From Panaeolus papilionaceus (Eukaryota > Basidiomycota > Agaricomycetes > Agaricales): DNA of 64,000 bases. Position numbers and translations under genes: made by a program. Below the pieces are notes generated by a model that was not told the DNA's origin, searched no databases, and saw only the letters and a program-made list of their open reading frames with translations. The stretch spans positions 558,001-622,000 of the forward strand of contig JADNRZ010000017.1 in the NCBI GenBank assembly GCA_015501605.1, written 5' to 3'. Below are positions 1 through 10,292 of this stretch, one piece after another; the stretch's first letter is position 1; the number at the start of each line of letters is the position of its first letter.

Positions 1-582
1 CGGAAAACGACGAATCGCAGACGATAATGACTTCAGGTCTGAGATGTGGGCTTCCAGGCGGATCATTGGTGGGGGAGAACCCGACTTCGGTGCATTGGCA
101 GGATCCCAAAAGAGTTTATCCCTCATTTCGTCTGTATACACCTTAAGTTGAGCTTCAGCTCCTTCAAGGGCATTGCGAAGCAGCACAGTTTCTTCTTCGT
201 CTGGTGGGTCGTTAGAGGTGAGGAGGCGGGGAACTGGTGCACACATTCCGGATTTACTTCGCTTGACTGCTGCTTGGAAAGCTTTCCTCCTTCTCTTACC
301 CCAGGAGGTAATAGATCGCGTCTTCCTCCTGCGAACTAGACTGAGCGCATGGCGATATGCCTTTGCCGTGCTCTTTACACTCTAAACATCGACAAGGGGT
401 TGTAAGTAACCTGACCTGTGCTGGGATTGATGCTGGGCTCACATCGTACTTGACCCTCATTTTCCATAGGAGATGCACAAGGGAAAAACGGGTTTGGTAG
501 TAAGTGTCGCGCAGAGCTGCACGAGCTCGTCTTGCGTATGTCCCTAGACTCTGCATAGCCTGAGCTTTGATAACACGTTCAG
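1..582 (-). CDS. Unknown protein, 5' part, runs off the left edge
   Basis: I do not recognise this gene. Two exons join in phase: one ending at 443 (donor GTGAGC) and one from 381 to the window edge, with a 61-nt intron whose acceptor is TTTAG. The second exon stays open for about 127 codons to base 1. It has coding-like composition: a basic stretch (VRRRKTRSITSWGKRRRKAF), then an acidic and probably helical segment (DEEETVLLRNALEGAEAQL). A Met codon lies at 556, but the frame is open upstream to about 582 after a possible acceptor (TTAAG), so 556 may be internal and an earlier exon may lie near 620-660. No membrane segment or known domain is visible. Confidence 0.5.
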
Positions 583-1196
583 CTTAAGCTTTTTTCAAAT
601 CTATGCAAAGGAGAACATACCCAAGAACAGAGTTAGTGATGTGCCAGCGTAGTTTATAACTAATGGGTGTGGTGAGGTGAGAAGATAATCTCAGTATCAA
701 TGTTATGATGAGCGCGCACAATCCTGTGCAGCTTCAACCATGGGAAATGGCCGAGCCACAGGTTGCCGATAATAGGGTTCAGCCATAATGCCTCTCAATG
801 GATATTCCCCCTTGCAATCGAGGCAAAACGTAAATACCGCATGTCAGAGTTGGTGTAGCTCAGAAATAGTAAGAGGCAGAAAAGCAAGATCATAACGTTT
901 CGTAATTCATTGGTGTGTATTGTGCACGCGAGGCTTGCCAGACCTTCAAGTGCTACATATTGACCTCAGCGACGGTTCTAATTATCAAAGCGAATCATGC
1001 ATGAAACCCTATTTACATACCTATATACATAAAGCCCAAATCCAAATTATACTTGGGAACTGAGAAGGAAAAATGCTGCGTAGAGACAATAAACGAGCAT
1101 AAAAGCAAAAAAAGGCAAAAGAGCAGAGTCCATGACAGAGGAACAGCATTCCTGTGTCGTACAACATTAACCTATACTATAGGCCACCACTCGCAT
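583..1196. other. Intergenic, no gene seen
   Basis: This stretch lies between the left-edge gene and the 3' end of the zinc-finger gene. Apart from a possible short upstream exon of the left gene near 620-660, I see no reading frame with coding character on either strand and no RNA gene. Confidence 0.5.
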
Positions 1197-3309
1197 CTAC
1201 ACACCTCCCTTACGAACAGCTATCCCATTCGGTGTAAGGGCAGGCCGAAACCTGTACGTCTCTTCCAAACCACCTCGCGAGCTCATTCTGCCACCACTAC
1301 CATGTCGACCATGTCCACGACCAGAAGTGGGAGGAGGTGCCATACTCCCTGGTACAGGTGGTGCAGTAACGTTGTTGAACGTATACGGACTCGCGGGTTC
1401 CAGTGAAACAACGGCATGTGGATGTGGACCTCCTCCCCGATGGTCTCTTTCCCTTTGGGACGACATGGGATAGGCTGGGTGTCCGGTAGAATTATTCGGG
1501 GGTGGTACGCTGTCACATTCAAGGGGGATGTTCTCCTCCAGTTCAGCGAGGGTAGGGTCGAGTGCTACGAAATCTTGTGGAGGGAACATCATCATAATTG
1601 GTTCCGCTTCAGACCTGATAAGGTAGATGAGCATCTGGGTAAAAATAGAACAGGGGCGAAGAACGAGGAGGAGAGGTTCGCCATCCCATCTGACAAGAAG
1701 TGAAGTTGAAGATCACACCTGCTTCCTCTCACAAAGATTCCGAAAAACCGATACAAATAGGCAACAAAAAAACTCACCCAAGCATTTGCTTCAATAGGTC
1801 ATTCAAAACATACTCCTTTGCCTCCTTGTGTCTTTTCAACTCCCTCACCTGCATCCTCAACTCCTCAGCAAGTATTCGCTGCTGCTGCAGAGCATACTCA
1901 TATTTAGCTTTGGTCACAAGATACATAGCCTTTGCTGGCGTCTTCCCAAACACGAGGCCGGTCGCGGGGTCCAAATTTGCTTGCAGGTGCGGCGTAAGCA
2001 CATCAGAAGCAGACGACTCATACCCGTCCTCCTCTGCCAGACCCTCTGCCTTCCCATCATCTTTTCTGGTCTTGCCACGAGAACGGGTGCCAGTAGTCCG
2101 TCCTGGAGATTGTGCTCGCTCAGCTTCAGCCAGTGCAGTGGCCGCGTTTGCAGCTGCCTGTGCTCGGGCAGTCTTTGAGCGAGACGCGCGTTTTGATCGA
2201 CCGTTTGCCTTGCTCTTTCCTGTCGCATTGGTGGAAGGAGCATCTCCATCTTCACCGTTATTTTCTGAAGGTGTGTTTGCCTCGACTTTGAATGTGTTGA
2301 AGGCACTAGCACTCGTCCCAGCCTGTTGGGAGGACGAGCCTGCTCCTGGGGCAGCAGATGTCGAAGCCTGAGGTGTCTCCTCTGGCCCGCGTTTTCGTTT
2401 ACGAGAACTTGCTCCACCACGCGTCGTTGGAGGAGGCTCTATATCGTGTTGTTGTCGCATGTGCTTGATGAGGGCGTCTGAACGAGTGAAAGATTTATCG
2501 CACTCTGTAACGGGACAAGTAAACAAAAGTTTAGATGATGGTAGTCACAACACAAATTAGCAAGAATTGAGATAGAGTGGATGCAGTAAAACAAACTTGC
2601 CTGGTAAGGAGCAAGTATACGGCTTTTCTCCGGTGTGAGAGCGGATATGGGAGATCAGAGCAAAACGTGATGTCTGTGGGATGCCTCTCCGTGAACACGA
2701 AGACCATTCACAACTATAGTTTGATTTATGAATCCCAATGTGAACTAGAAAAGGTTAAATCGACGAGATTAGCTATGTATCATGGTGATAACAGGCAAAG
2801 GTTTTCAAGAAGAAGTGAAAGATATCGCCAGGATGCAGGGTTCTTTTTCCGATCCGGGACTTCGTCTCCGAACTGGAATTATGGGAAGAACCTTTTACTA
2901 TGACTTCGTGAATGTCGAATCGGTCGTTCATAACGCCACTATACATTTCGCCATTCTTTCTGACATTAAAATAAAATGAAATGAAAGAGTACTCACTGTT
3001 GTGTATATGATCTATGAGCGTTCCCAGATGGGTGAACACAACCCCACAGTCACCCCATTGGCATGTAATGCTGTCTTCCACTACAACTTCCGCGTTGGGA
3101 GGTGAACCGGCGCGGGATGCTGAAGGGTGAATAACACCTCCCTCGGTGTGCATTTCGCTGATATTAGAGACGTCCTCATCGGAAGAGTCTGACGACGTGT
3201 CCAATGAATCTTGTTGCGGAACAGCAAGCGCTGCTGGTTCAGGCGGCTGACGTTGAGCCGCTGAAGCAGTCTTTGCGCGCTTTTGAGAATTTGACGCCCT
3301 CGGTGGCAT
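1197..3309 (-). CDS. Three-C2H2 zinc finger protein, INO80 subunit IEC1-like
   Basis: Four exons (3309-2997, 2744-2601, 2504-1778, 1689-1197) join in phase to 558 aa. Three fingers follow one another across two introns: finger 1 starts CQWGDCGVVFTHLGTLIDHI, finger 2 CEWSSCSRRGIPQTSRFALI, and finger 3 CSLPECDKSFTRSDALIKH, with the linker HTGEKP before it. The finger spacing and the long second finger match fungal IEC1, a zinc-finger subunit of the INO80 chromatin remodeller in fission yeast; the GLI/Zic group is related. The rest is low complexity: an acidic serine-rich N-terminus, a basic KRKRG patch after the fingers, an Ala/Arg-rich helix and a Pro/Gly-rich tail. Intron 2 begins with GC instead of GT, and intron 1 is long (252 nt). 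The family call is confident; the complex membership is inferred. Confidence 0.8.
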
Positions 3310-3968
3310 TATGTCCTACGGTTATCCTAGATTTTGTGGTTTCGAGGTAAATTGTTAGTGTGAATGTCGTTGAACGGGAAAAGAATAGGCGATGTTCTGT
3401 TTGCTTTTGTTGCTCAACACCATCATTCATTCTGACAACATCATCGCAGAACGTTTTTGTATGGGATGGCCAAAATCGCCTTTTATGGAAATCTTATGTT
3501 TTTCTTCATCCCTCACACTGTCATAGTCAGCTTCCAGTCAGCTCCATTCATTAGAATTATATGTTATCTGTTGTTGTAATCATGCGCTTTAAAAGACGCC
3601 TATAGTGGACATCTGGTATGGGCAGCCTGAGTAGCCTCTCTCGAAGGGGACATACGGGGGTATTTGATTCATATTGATTGCCGCTTGAATCTAGGCGGAG
3701 GTACGATCCTACGACAATACAAGAACTAGATTTCGTTTGATACAGATTGATATGTAGATACAGTCACTTTGAATAAATAAATGTCCAAAGACGACCTAGT
3801 GGAACAAAAACATCTATCTGGAGGTCCAGAAACATTGTTATAACGCGCATGGTCCCCCCATAGGCAAACCGCTTGAAAAGTTGACCTCCAGCGGTACTCC
3901 TTCACGTAGCAGTCTGAAGAATCAAGATAGCTCCTTCAAAAGGCCGGCAAAGACTTTTCATTCAAGTC
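3310..3968. other. Intergenic between two same-strand genes
   Basis: This holds the upstream region of the zinc-finger gene and the 3' flank of the small membrane protein gene. I see no coding frame or RNA gene. Confidence 0.5.
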
Positions 3969-4622
3969 TCACTTCTTCCCACCAAACAGTCCCTTTTTCT
4001 TCTCTTGGCTGTCGGCGCTCTTTGCGCTCATGTTGGACGCTTGACGATCCATTTTGGTTGGTGGGACAACTGATTGGACAGTACCATCTGCCTTGCGTAT
4101 TGAAGAGGCATTCATCGCACGAACGAATCCTCTGGTTACAGGATGAAGGGGAATATATCATTAAAATTTGAATAAATTGAATGTCATGTATTTCGCACCT
4201 CTGGGTTGCATCAACATAATCCTCCCTATCGAATCTTCTCTGTGTCTTTACAGACACACCGTTTTCGGAGATATGCAAGCCTTGTGCTTTTAATCTGCGC
4301 GTTCAAAGCCATAGAGTGCGTGAAATAAATGGGAAAACCGATCCTCTTTAATAAAGTGAAGACAATTCAAACATGAGGAAACCACGAACGATTCTTTGGT
4401 TGAAGAAACCCCTTTGTTTATGGATTGCACCACAGATACAATCAAGTAAATCGCACCCCCGAAGAGACCGAATGTCTGCAGTTGAAGCGCTCAGCAACGT
4501 AACCATATGATAGCGATTCAACATACCACGATGAGCGATAATATGTCGGTTCTATTGGATGTATTAGTGCATGTCGTTTATGAGAATGACATAACCGAGA
4601 TGAAGACTCACAATCCTGCCAT
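3969..4622 (-). CDS. Small single-pass membrane protein, unknown function
   Basis: Five exons give about 101 aa. Exon 1 (4622-4612) is only 11 nt: ATG, two codons and part of a third. Exon 2 is 4551-4527, exon 3 is 4475-4457, exon 4 is about 4286-4199 and exon 5 is 4131-3969. The product begins MAGLTDILSLIVTFGLFG, a likely membrane anchor. A conserved-looking stretch follows (SVKTQRRFDREDYVDATQR, then GFVRAMNASS), and the protein ends in a lysine-rich tail, KKKGLFGGKK. The exon 3/4 junction is least certain, because acceptors at 4287 and 4281 both keep frame and differ by two residues. Introns 1 and 2 have clear donors (GTGAGT, GTATGT) and intron 1 has a CTAAT branch point. The sequence feels conserved among fungi, but I cannot name the family. 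Confidence 0.55.
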
Positions 4623-5537
4623 TGTCAGTATTTATTAGTATCGTGTTTTAAGGAAATGTTGCCTCAGATGATCCTCTTCAAGCTGCGTTGTGTAATATAC
4701 TTGTGGTTGAAAAGCAACACACGACCAACTAGGTAAAGCAACGAGGCTGTCAGCTGAATTCCAAGTCCGGATTGAAACACTGTGATTAGTGATTCGGTCA
4801 AAACACAACATACCAAAATTCAGCCTAGGTTAATCTCGTGACAATAGAACTGGATAAGAATAGAACAGAATGTAGCAAAAATTTCCCTTGCGAAGATGGA
4901 AGGTTGGGATGAAAAAGCCTGGGTTTGGTTTGCACCGCAGTGCAATTGATTTGGTTCCTTTCGTCCGTGTTTGTTACGCGGGTGGGGCTGTCGTGGGAGG
5001 GTGTGGCTGTGTAGATATCACTCCATTTATCATGTCCCTGGGAGATCGGGAGCTTGGCCTTTGCAGCACCTCTCCAGGATTTATCTGGTCAAGGAGAAAG
5101 GAGAAAGGTGATGGGACTGGATATGCGCTAAGCGCACGAAATTTACACAAGCATTGTCGCCGCTTAGATGGACTCGGTTGTATTAAATATCAAATTATAG
5201 ATCTCGTGCCTTCAGAAGACATATTACAATCCGTAGCTGTCATATGTACGCGTTCTTTAAACCTTTGAAATTACACACAAACTACCCCTCGTCATCAGAA
5301 GGTAGCAATACAGGCATCTTGACCAACAAAAGAGCTGTCAATGGAAGATCTGTAAATGATAGGGGCTTGATTACCAAATCAAGCGAGCCCTTAATTGGAT
5401 TCACGTGCATCAGAGTCGCGTCGCGTCACATTCGTTACTCGCAATCACGGTTCTCTCTTCTTTTACCCTTTCTCTGACCTCTAGGACAGAAAAGCCATCT
5501 CCAGGATTCCACACCAGATCCATAAATAAATCAGAAA
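4623..5537. promoter_or_regulatory. Divergent upstream region
   Basis: This 915-bp region separates the start of the small membrane protein gene (-) from the start of the Nse3 gene (+), so it should hold both promoters. No conserved element was recognised, and short frames inside it lack coding character. Confidence 0.4.
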
Positions 5538-6957
5538 ATGCCTCGTGCAACTCAACGAGCAGGGCCTTCTCAATCCCAGAGACCAAGCCAGTCTCAAAGA
5601 CGCGGTCGGGTCGTCGAAGAATCGGAGGAAGAGGAGGAAATGCAGTCAACTCAGAACGATGCTGAAATGGAGGATGAGGATGATGTTACGAATGTAACTA
5701 TTTGTTACGCAAATTTCTTGAAGAGAAGATCTAACTAAAATTATAGGACATGAATCGTCGAGTAAACGATTTAATCCGCCTTGCTCTGTTCATGGAGCAT
5801 AAAAGACAGTCTATGCGGAGAGAAGACGTGACGAAAAAAGGTTTGTCGGTTTGAACAAGACTTGAGAGCGTTGAATTAATCTGAGATCTGCAATAAAAGC
5901 CCTGGGGACGCATTCCAGAGCTTTCAACACGCTCCTTGAAAAAGCTAATGAAAGAATGAAACAAGAATTCGGCATGGAAATCGTCGAGCTCCCATCACGT
6001 ACAGCACTCCAGCAAACTGTAGATGGTGATGAAGAGGCTCCCGAAAACAGACAAGCAACAGGTATCAAGAAAAAATGTATGTTTCTACTCCGTTTACGGT
6101 ATATTCTAAAGCCAATTCTAACTCCATTTAACCCTCATAGCGACCTCATCCAGTTCCAAAATGTACATCGTGAGGTCCTGCCTGGATCCTCTCCTCATCC
6201 AATTCGCTGCTGAAGCCGATGCCAAAATTTTGGAAGAAGAAGCTTCGGACGAATCTATCCTGCACCCTAGGCATATGGGATCAGACGACGAGCCCGATGA
6301 TTCGTCTGACGAGGGAGAAAGACCACCCAAGTACTATGGCAGCCTTATTTCATGGAGCAAAGCAGACCATCTTGGGCCTATTGGGATATTATACGTTATT
6401 TTGGCCCTTATCTTGGTGAACGGACGCGTTTTATCAGACGGTATGTTTTTTAGATTTATTACAAATTGTTCGTGGATCATCCATGGGCTGAATTCGTACC
6501 TTTTTCGACACTTTCAGCTGATTTGCGTCGACATCTTTCCGCTCTCCGACTCAGCGATGTTGGCAAACCAGTCCGCTTTGATTCTGGATCAACGACGCGC
6601 GCCACTAGCCTCAACGAATACCTCACACTCCTCATCAAACACTACTACCTTGAGCAACGCCAGGCTGGGGGTGACGCAGGCACCAAAAAGGGCAAACGCG
6701 CAGGAGGTGGAGTCAAACGTGTCCGAACGGGAGAAGACGGCGCAGAAGATAAGGTGTACGAATGGACGTGGGGCCCTCGTGCACATAGCGAGGTTGGCGA
6801 GAAGGCTGTCGCAAGATTTGTGGCAGAATTCATGGTTGAGACGGAGTTTGCGGATCCTGAAAATGCGCCGGATCAGGACAGGCAATTGGAAATCGTGGAG
6901 AAAATGTATGGAGGGATTGAGAAGGCTTCTGGGGGTACACTGGCGGATGTCATGTAA
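5538..6957 (+). CDS. nse3: Smc5-6 complex subunit Nse3 (MAGE family)
   Basis: Five exons (5538-5693, 5747-5840, 5900-6076, 6141-6440, 6518-6957) join in phase to 388 aa. After an acidic, Gln/Ser-rich N-terminus the MAGE homology domain starts at VNDLIRLALFMEHKRQSMRR and continues through FNTLLEKANERMKQEFGMEI. A winged-helix segment follows (HLGPIGILYVILALILVNGR, LRRHLSALRL). The domain closes with EWTWGPRAHSEVGEKAVARF, a hallmark of MAGE/Nse3 proteins. Nse3 binds the Nse1 RING subunit and the Nse4 kleisin and helps load the Smc5-6 DNA-repair complex in the nucleus. An acidic loop (residues about 170-200) interrupts the domain, as is common in fungal members. Introns are 53-77 nt. The start is the first Met of the coding frame. 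Confidence 0.88.
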
Positions 6958-7686
6958 TACACCCTTTAGAACGTCTCATTAGGCACATTGATAATATCCA
7001 ACCTCGGGACTAACTTTACAACTAATAATAATGTTTTATTGCCATCTTGTGTTGTAAACTCTGACCGAGTCACTTTCTTTTACAACAGCATTTACTTATA
7101 AACTGGAGCAAAAATTTGATACTATTCCTGCACAACCTCCATCCACTACATAAATATAATAAGTACATCGAAACGAGTGGTATATAAAATTCCAGAATTC
7201 GGTATATCTGTGTGTAGATAGTCACTAGCTGGAGTCAGCTAAAATTACAAAGTAGGACACGGACAACAGGCAGTTGAGCTGTGGTAAATGTTGAGAAAGC
7301 GCAAACAAACATGGCAATCAGAATGAAAGGAGAGTGGGTAGGTCGGTGGGTATGTAACGTCAAATGCATCAAAGGAGAACTTCAAAGTGAGTTAGCAAAC
7401 AATTTAAAAGGGGTCGGTTGCGTTGGGAAGAAATGAGCGAAAGGGAACGGGGAAAATGAGCGGGATAATGTGGGTATTAGTGTGGGGTCTACCGCGCATA
7501 GCAAAGCGAGTGTTGCAAGTTCAATAGATGAGCATAAAATATGTAACAGTGAAGGGAATTATAACTTAATATCGATGAAAAAGGTAAGGAAGATGATAAT
7601 GAGCGAATGGTGTATGGCGTGGATGCCCGGATTACAGTCGTGAACGGGAGCAAGCCTAAATGTTATTACTTTTGACATACGTAGCC
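6958..7686. other. Convergent 3' intergenic region
   Basis: This lies between the 3' ends of the Nse3 gene (+) and the F-box gene (-). It is AT-rich, probably holds both 3' UTRs, and shows no coding frame. Confidence 0.5.
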
Positions 7687-9735
7687 CTAAGGTCGGCACC
7701 ACTGGTAGTCGGAGAAGAGTGTGATTGACGACAGACAAGGGCAGCACTTGATCCAGGACTCGGCGTGTGTTTTAGCCTTCGATACACCATCTTTGGATGA
7801 GCCAAGTCGTTGGTCCTTGGCAGCAGTTTGATAAGATACATGTAGTCGTGATAGAGTCTTGAATTGAGGAACGGTGGCCAGAAGGGACTTGTAAATCAAA
7901 ACCTAGACAACGGAAGATGTGATTGGAATCAATTTATTGATGAGAATAGGATAGATCCTTACTTCGCCCTTAGCCGTGCCCACAAACTTGGGGTGGACCA
8001 TAATCTCCAACGAGGTAAGGCCCTCTGATCTCGGTTTCTGGTGAACCTGAGCAAAAAGCCTAGGGAACACGAACAAATCCGCATCTCCCTTCATAATACC
8101 AGTCTCCGGTGCTGAACCAAGAGAGGCACCAGCGGCACCCATAATCTTCTCGAAAGTCCTCTTGTCCACGCTATCACCAAATCTAAGGCTAAGCTGCTTT
8201 ACTCCCTGTAATGCACCCATGAGTGCACCAGGTCGTAGTCCGCCATAAAGAGTCGTGTTGATGTTCAGCGTCACATTCGTCAGAGGTCTTCGACGCTGGT
8301 GATCTAGAATGGGCGACGACGAGATTCCCGACTCGAATGGGGCAGCTAGCATGGTTACTATCGTGGGTGTCGCATGAAGTGTTGACAAATTGGGAAGGAG
8401 GGTGGCCGAAGAGAATAAATCATCAAGGGACGAGATAGACGAAAAGGTCTGCATAAACGGAGAATGGGGGCCGGATGTGGGTGGAGTCGACTGTGATTGG
8501 AATGAAAGGGACGGGGAAGAGAACAACGGAGTGGAAGGACAGGAACTCTTTCTCTCTTTGTCGCCATTGGCGGCTTTTGATGTCGTGGAAAGTTCTACAT
8601 CCTGCAAACACGGGAATTTAAGTGTCGTGATATTTGTCTGGCCATCCAACCAAGTAAAGAGAGCTTTCCTTTCGGCATCTGTTGTGGTAGGGTCGAAGAA
8701 TGTCAGACTTCTCAGTCCGAAAGCCGTATGCCGACCCAAAAGACCGATTTCGAAAGATGGAAGAGCGAGTGCTGATAGGTTGGACATTCTCTCGAATGCA
8801 AGTGTGAACGTTGCCGTGAGAAGGGCGTCGTGGTGTTGAATTGGACGTCTCGTACTCGATTCTTGGGTTTGAGATTCCAAGATGAAGAAAGAAGGCCATT
8901 CGGTGCACGAGAAATTCGTTACGAGATCTGTCAAATCCCGTCGTGATGCTAATGTCGCCACGAGCTTCTCCAACTGTGTCGACGAGAGGCCGTCAAGGTT
9001 GAGAGAGACATATGACGCTGCCCTTGCGACCGAGCAAAACATTCGCGATACGGGTGCACATACCGCAAGTTCGGGCCGGGAGAGATGCGAAAAAATCAAG
9101 CCCACAATTTCCTCAGGAATGTGTATAAAGCGTCCGTGAATTGGGGGCACTGGCGGCGGCGGCTCAGAGAGAACAAATGATTGGGACACGGATGAACGTC
9201 GGGAGCTACCACTAACTTTGGCACTGCGAGACCGTAGAAGGTTGGGAGAGCTGATAGCACGAGACCGAGTATATTCTCCACCTGACTGCGGATAGAAGGG
9301 CGAGTCTGGGACATAAAATTGAGGCGTAAAAGGTGATGGTGGAAGTGAACGGTTCGACGTAATGGATACTGCACGACCCAACCCACTTGGTCGACGTATG
9401 TCGTCCTCCTCCGTGTCAAGGGAAGTATGAGACGACGATGAGTGACGGGTGATAGACGATGTTTGACTGCTGGGATGCTGACTGCTGTCCGCTAGGTTTA
9501 AATGAGATGGCGTCTTTTTCCGTGACGAAAACATAGTCGAGACGCGTCTTATAATGCCTGTTGCACTCATCCCGCTTGTTGTCCTAGCCCGACTCAGCTT
9601 GCTGGGCACATTCTCGACTGGAGACGGGAGTGGCGAAGGTTTGGGTGGACTCTGTAAACCTTTCTCAGGTTTCGCCTCTAAAAATGTCGACGGGTGGAAT
9701 GCCTGTAATGACCGTCTTCTGTTTTTGAATGCCAT
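7687..9735 (-). CDS. F-box protein
   Basis: Exon 1 (9735-7963) and exon 2 (7902-7687) are joined across a 60-nt intron (GTAAGG donor, TCTAG acceptor, phase 0) to give 662 aa. Residues 1-200 are disordered and rich in Ser, Pro and Arg. The F-box follows at about 205-245: HIPEEIVGLIFSHLSRPELA, then VCAPVSRMFCSVARAA. It should bind Skp1 in an SCF ubiquitin ligase. The C-terminal 400 residues have leucine-rich-repeat-like pieces (LTSLEIMVH, LSRLHVSYQ), as in many agaric F-box proteins, and would be the substrate arm. The substrate cannot be inferred. Agaricomycetes carry large F-box families, so an orthologue assignment is not possible from sequence alone. Confidence 0.85.
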
Positions 9736-10292
9736 AGTCCTAGTGTCCGCACAAGTCCAGATGGTCCCGGTCGAAGGTGCAACTGTTACCTCTGGGATAC
9801 CCCAGAGTGGAGTTGAGAGGGTTTGGTTAAAAAGCCTCTAACGCCAATGTATCGAATTCTTTTACCTGCTGATATTTCGTGGAAAAATCATGGCGACCAG
9901 GGTGGCAACCTCGCTAACCTCCTGCCGTATTGGTGCCCACCCTGACAACATCGGCAAATTGCGCCAGAACACCTGTGCAGAGGCGCTTACAATGAGGCCA
10001 GGAGTGCCTATATTATATCAAAAGAAAAAGAAAAAAGTCTTTATCTCATTTACTTATGTTTAAACTACAGTCGAAGATGGTCGAAGAGGCGGGACAAGAG
10101 TGTTCAGGACGGACAGGTTCGACATTGTTGACTTGTCACCTCGACAGGCCCCGCTTTTTACATTTTCTCAAGAAGTTTCTTCCATCTGTCTGTCGTACCC
10201 CGCCACATTGACATGATATTGATATTGAATAGGTACGTACATAAATCCTTACGTTAATATTGCAGCCCCTTGGCTCTAGGAAAATTACTTCT
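9736..10292. other. Upstream region of the F-box gene and 3' flank of PLC
   Basis: Both neighbours lie on the minus strand. There is an A-rich run near 10020-10035. I see no coding frame or RNA gene. Confidence 0.5.

Noticed and set aside
1700..2371. 223-codon plus-strand frame opposite the zinc-finger gene
   Set aside because: Its Ala/Ser/Phe-rich composition is the reverse reading of the Ala/Arg-rich coding exon on the minus strand.
2505..2526. Exon start at 2526 giving a finger FTCPVTEC
   Set aside because: No acceptor AG lies just upstream and no donor in the previous exon would fit; the bases are the intron's pyrimidine tract.
8390..8839. Antisense ORF of 149 codons inside the F-box gene
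   Set aside because: It is fully opposite to a long, well-supported coding frame and shows no domain or splice logic; a shadow frame.
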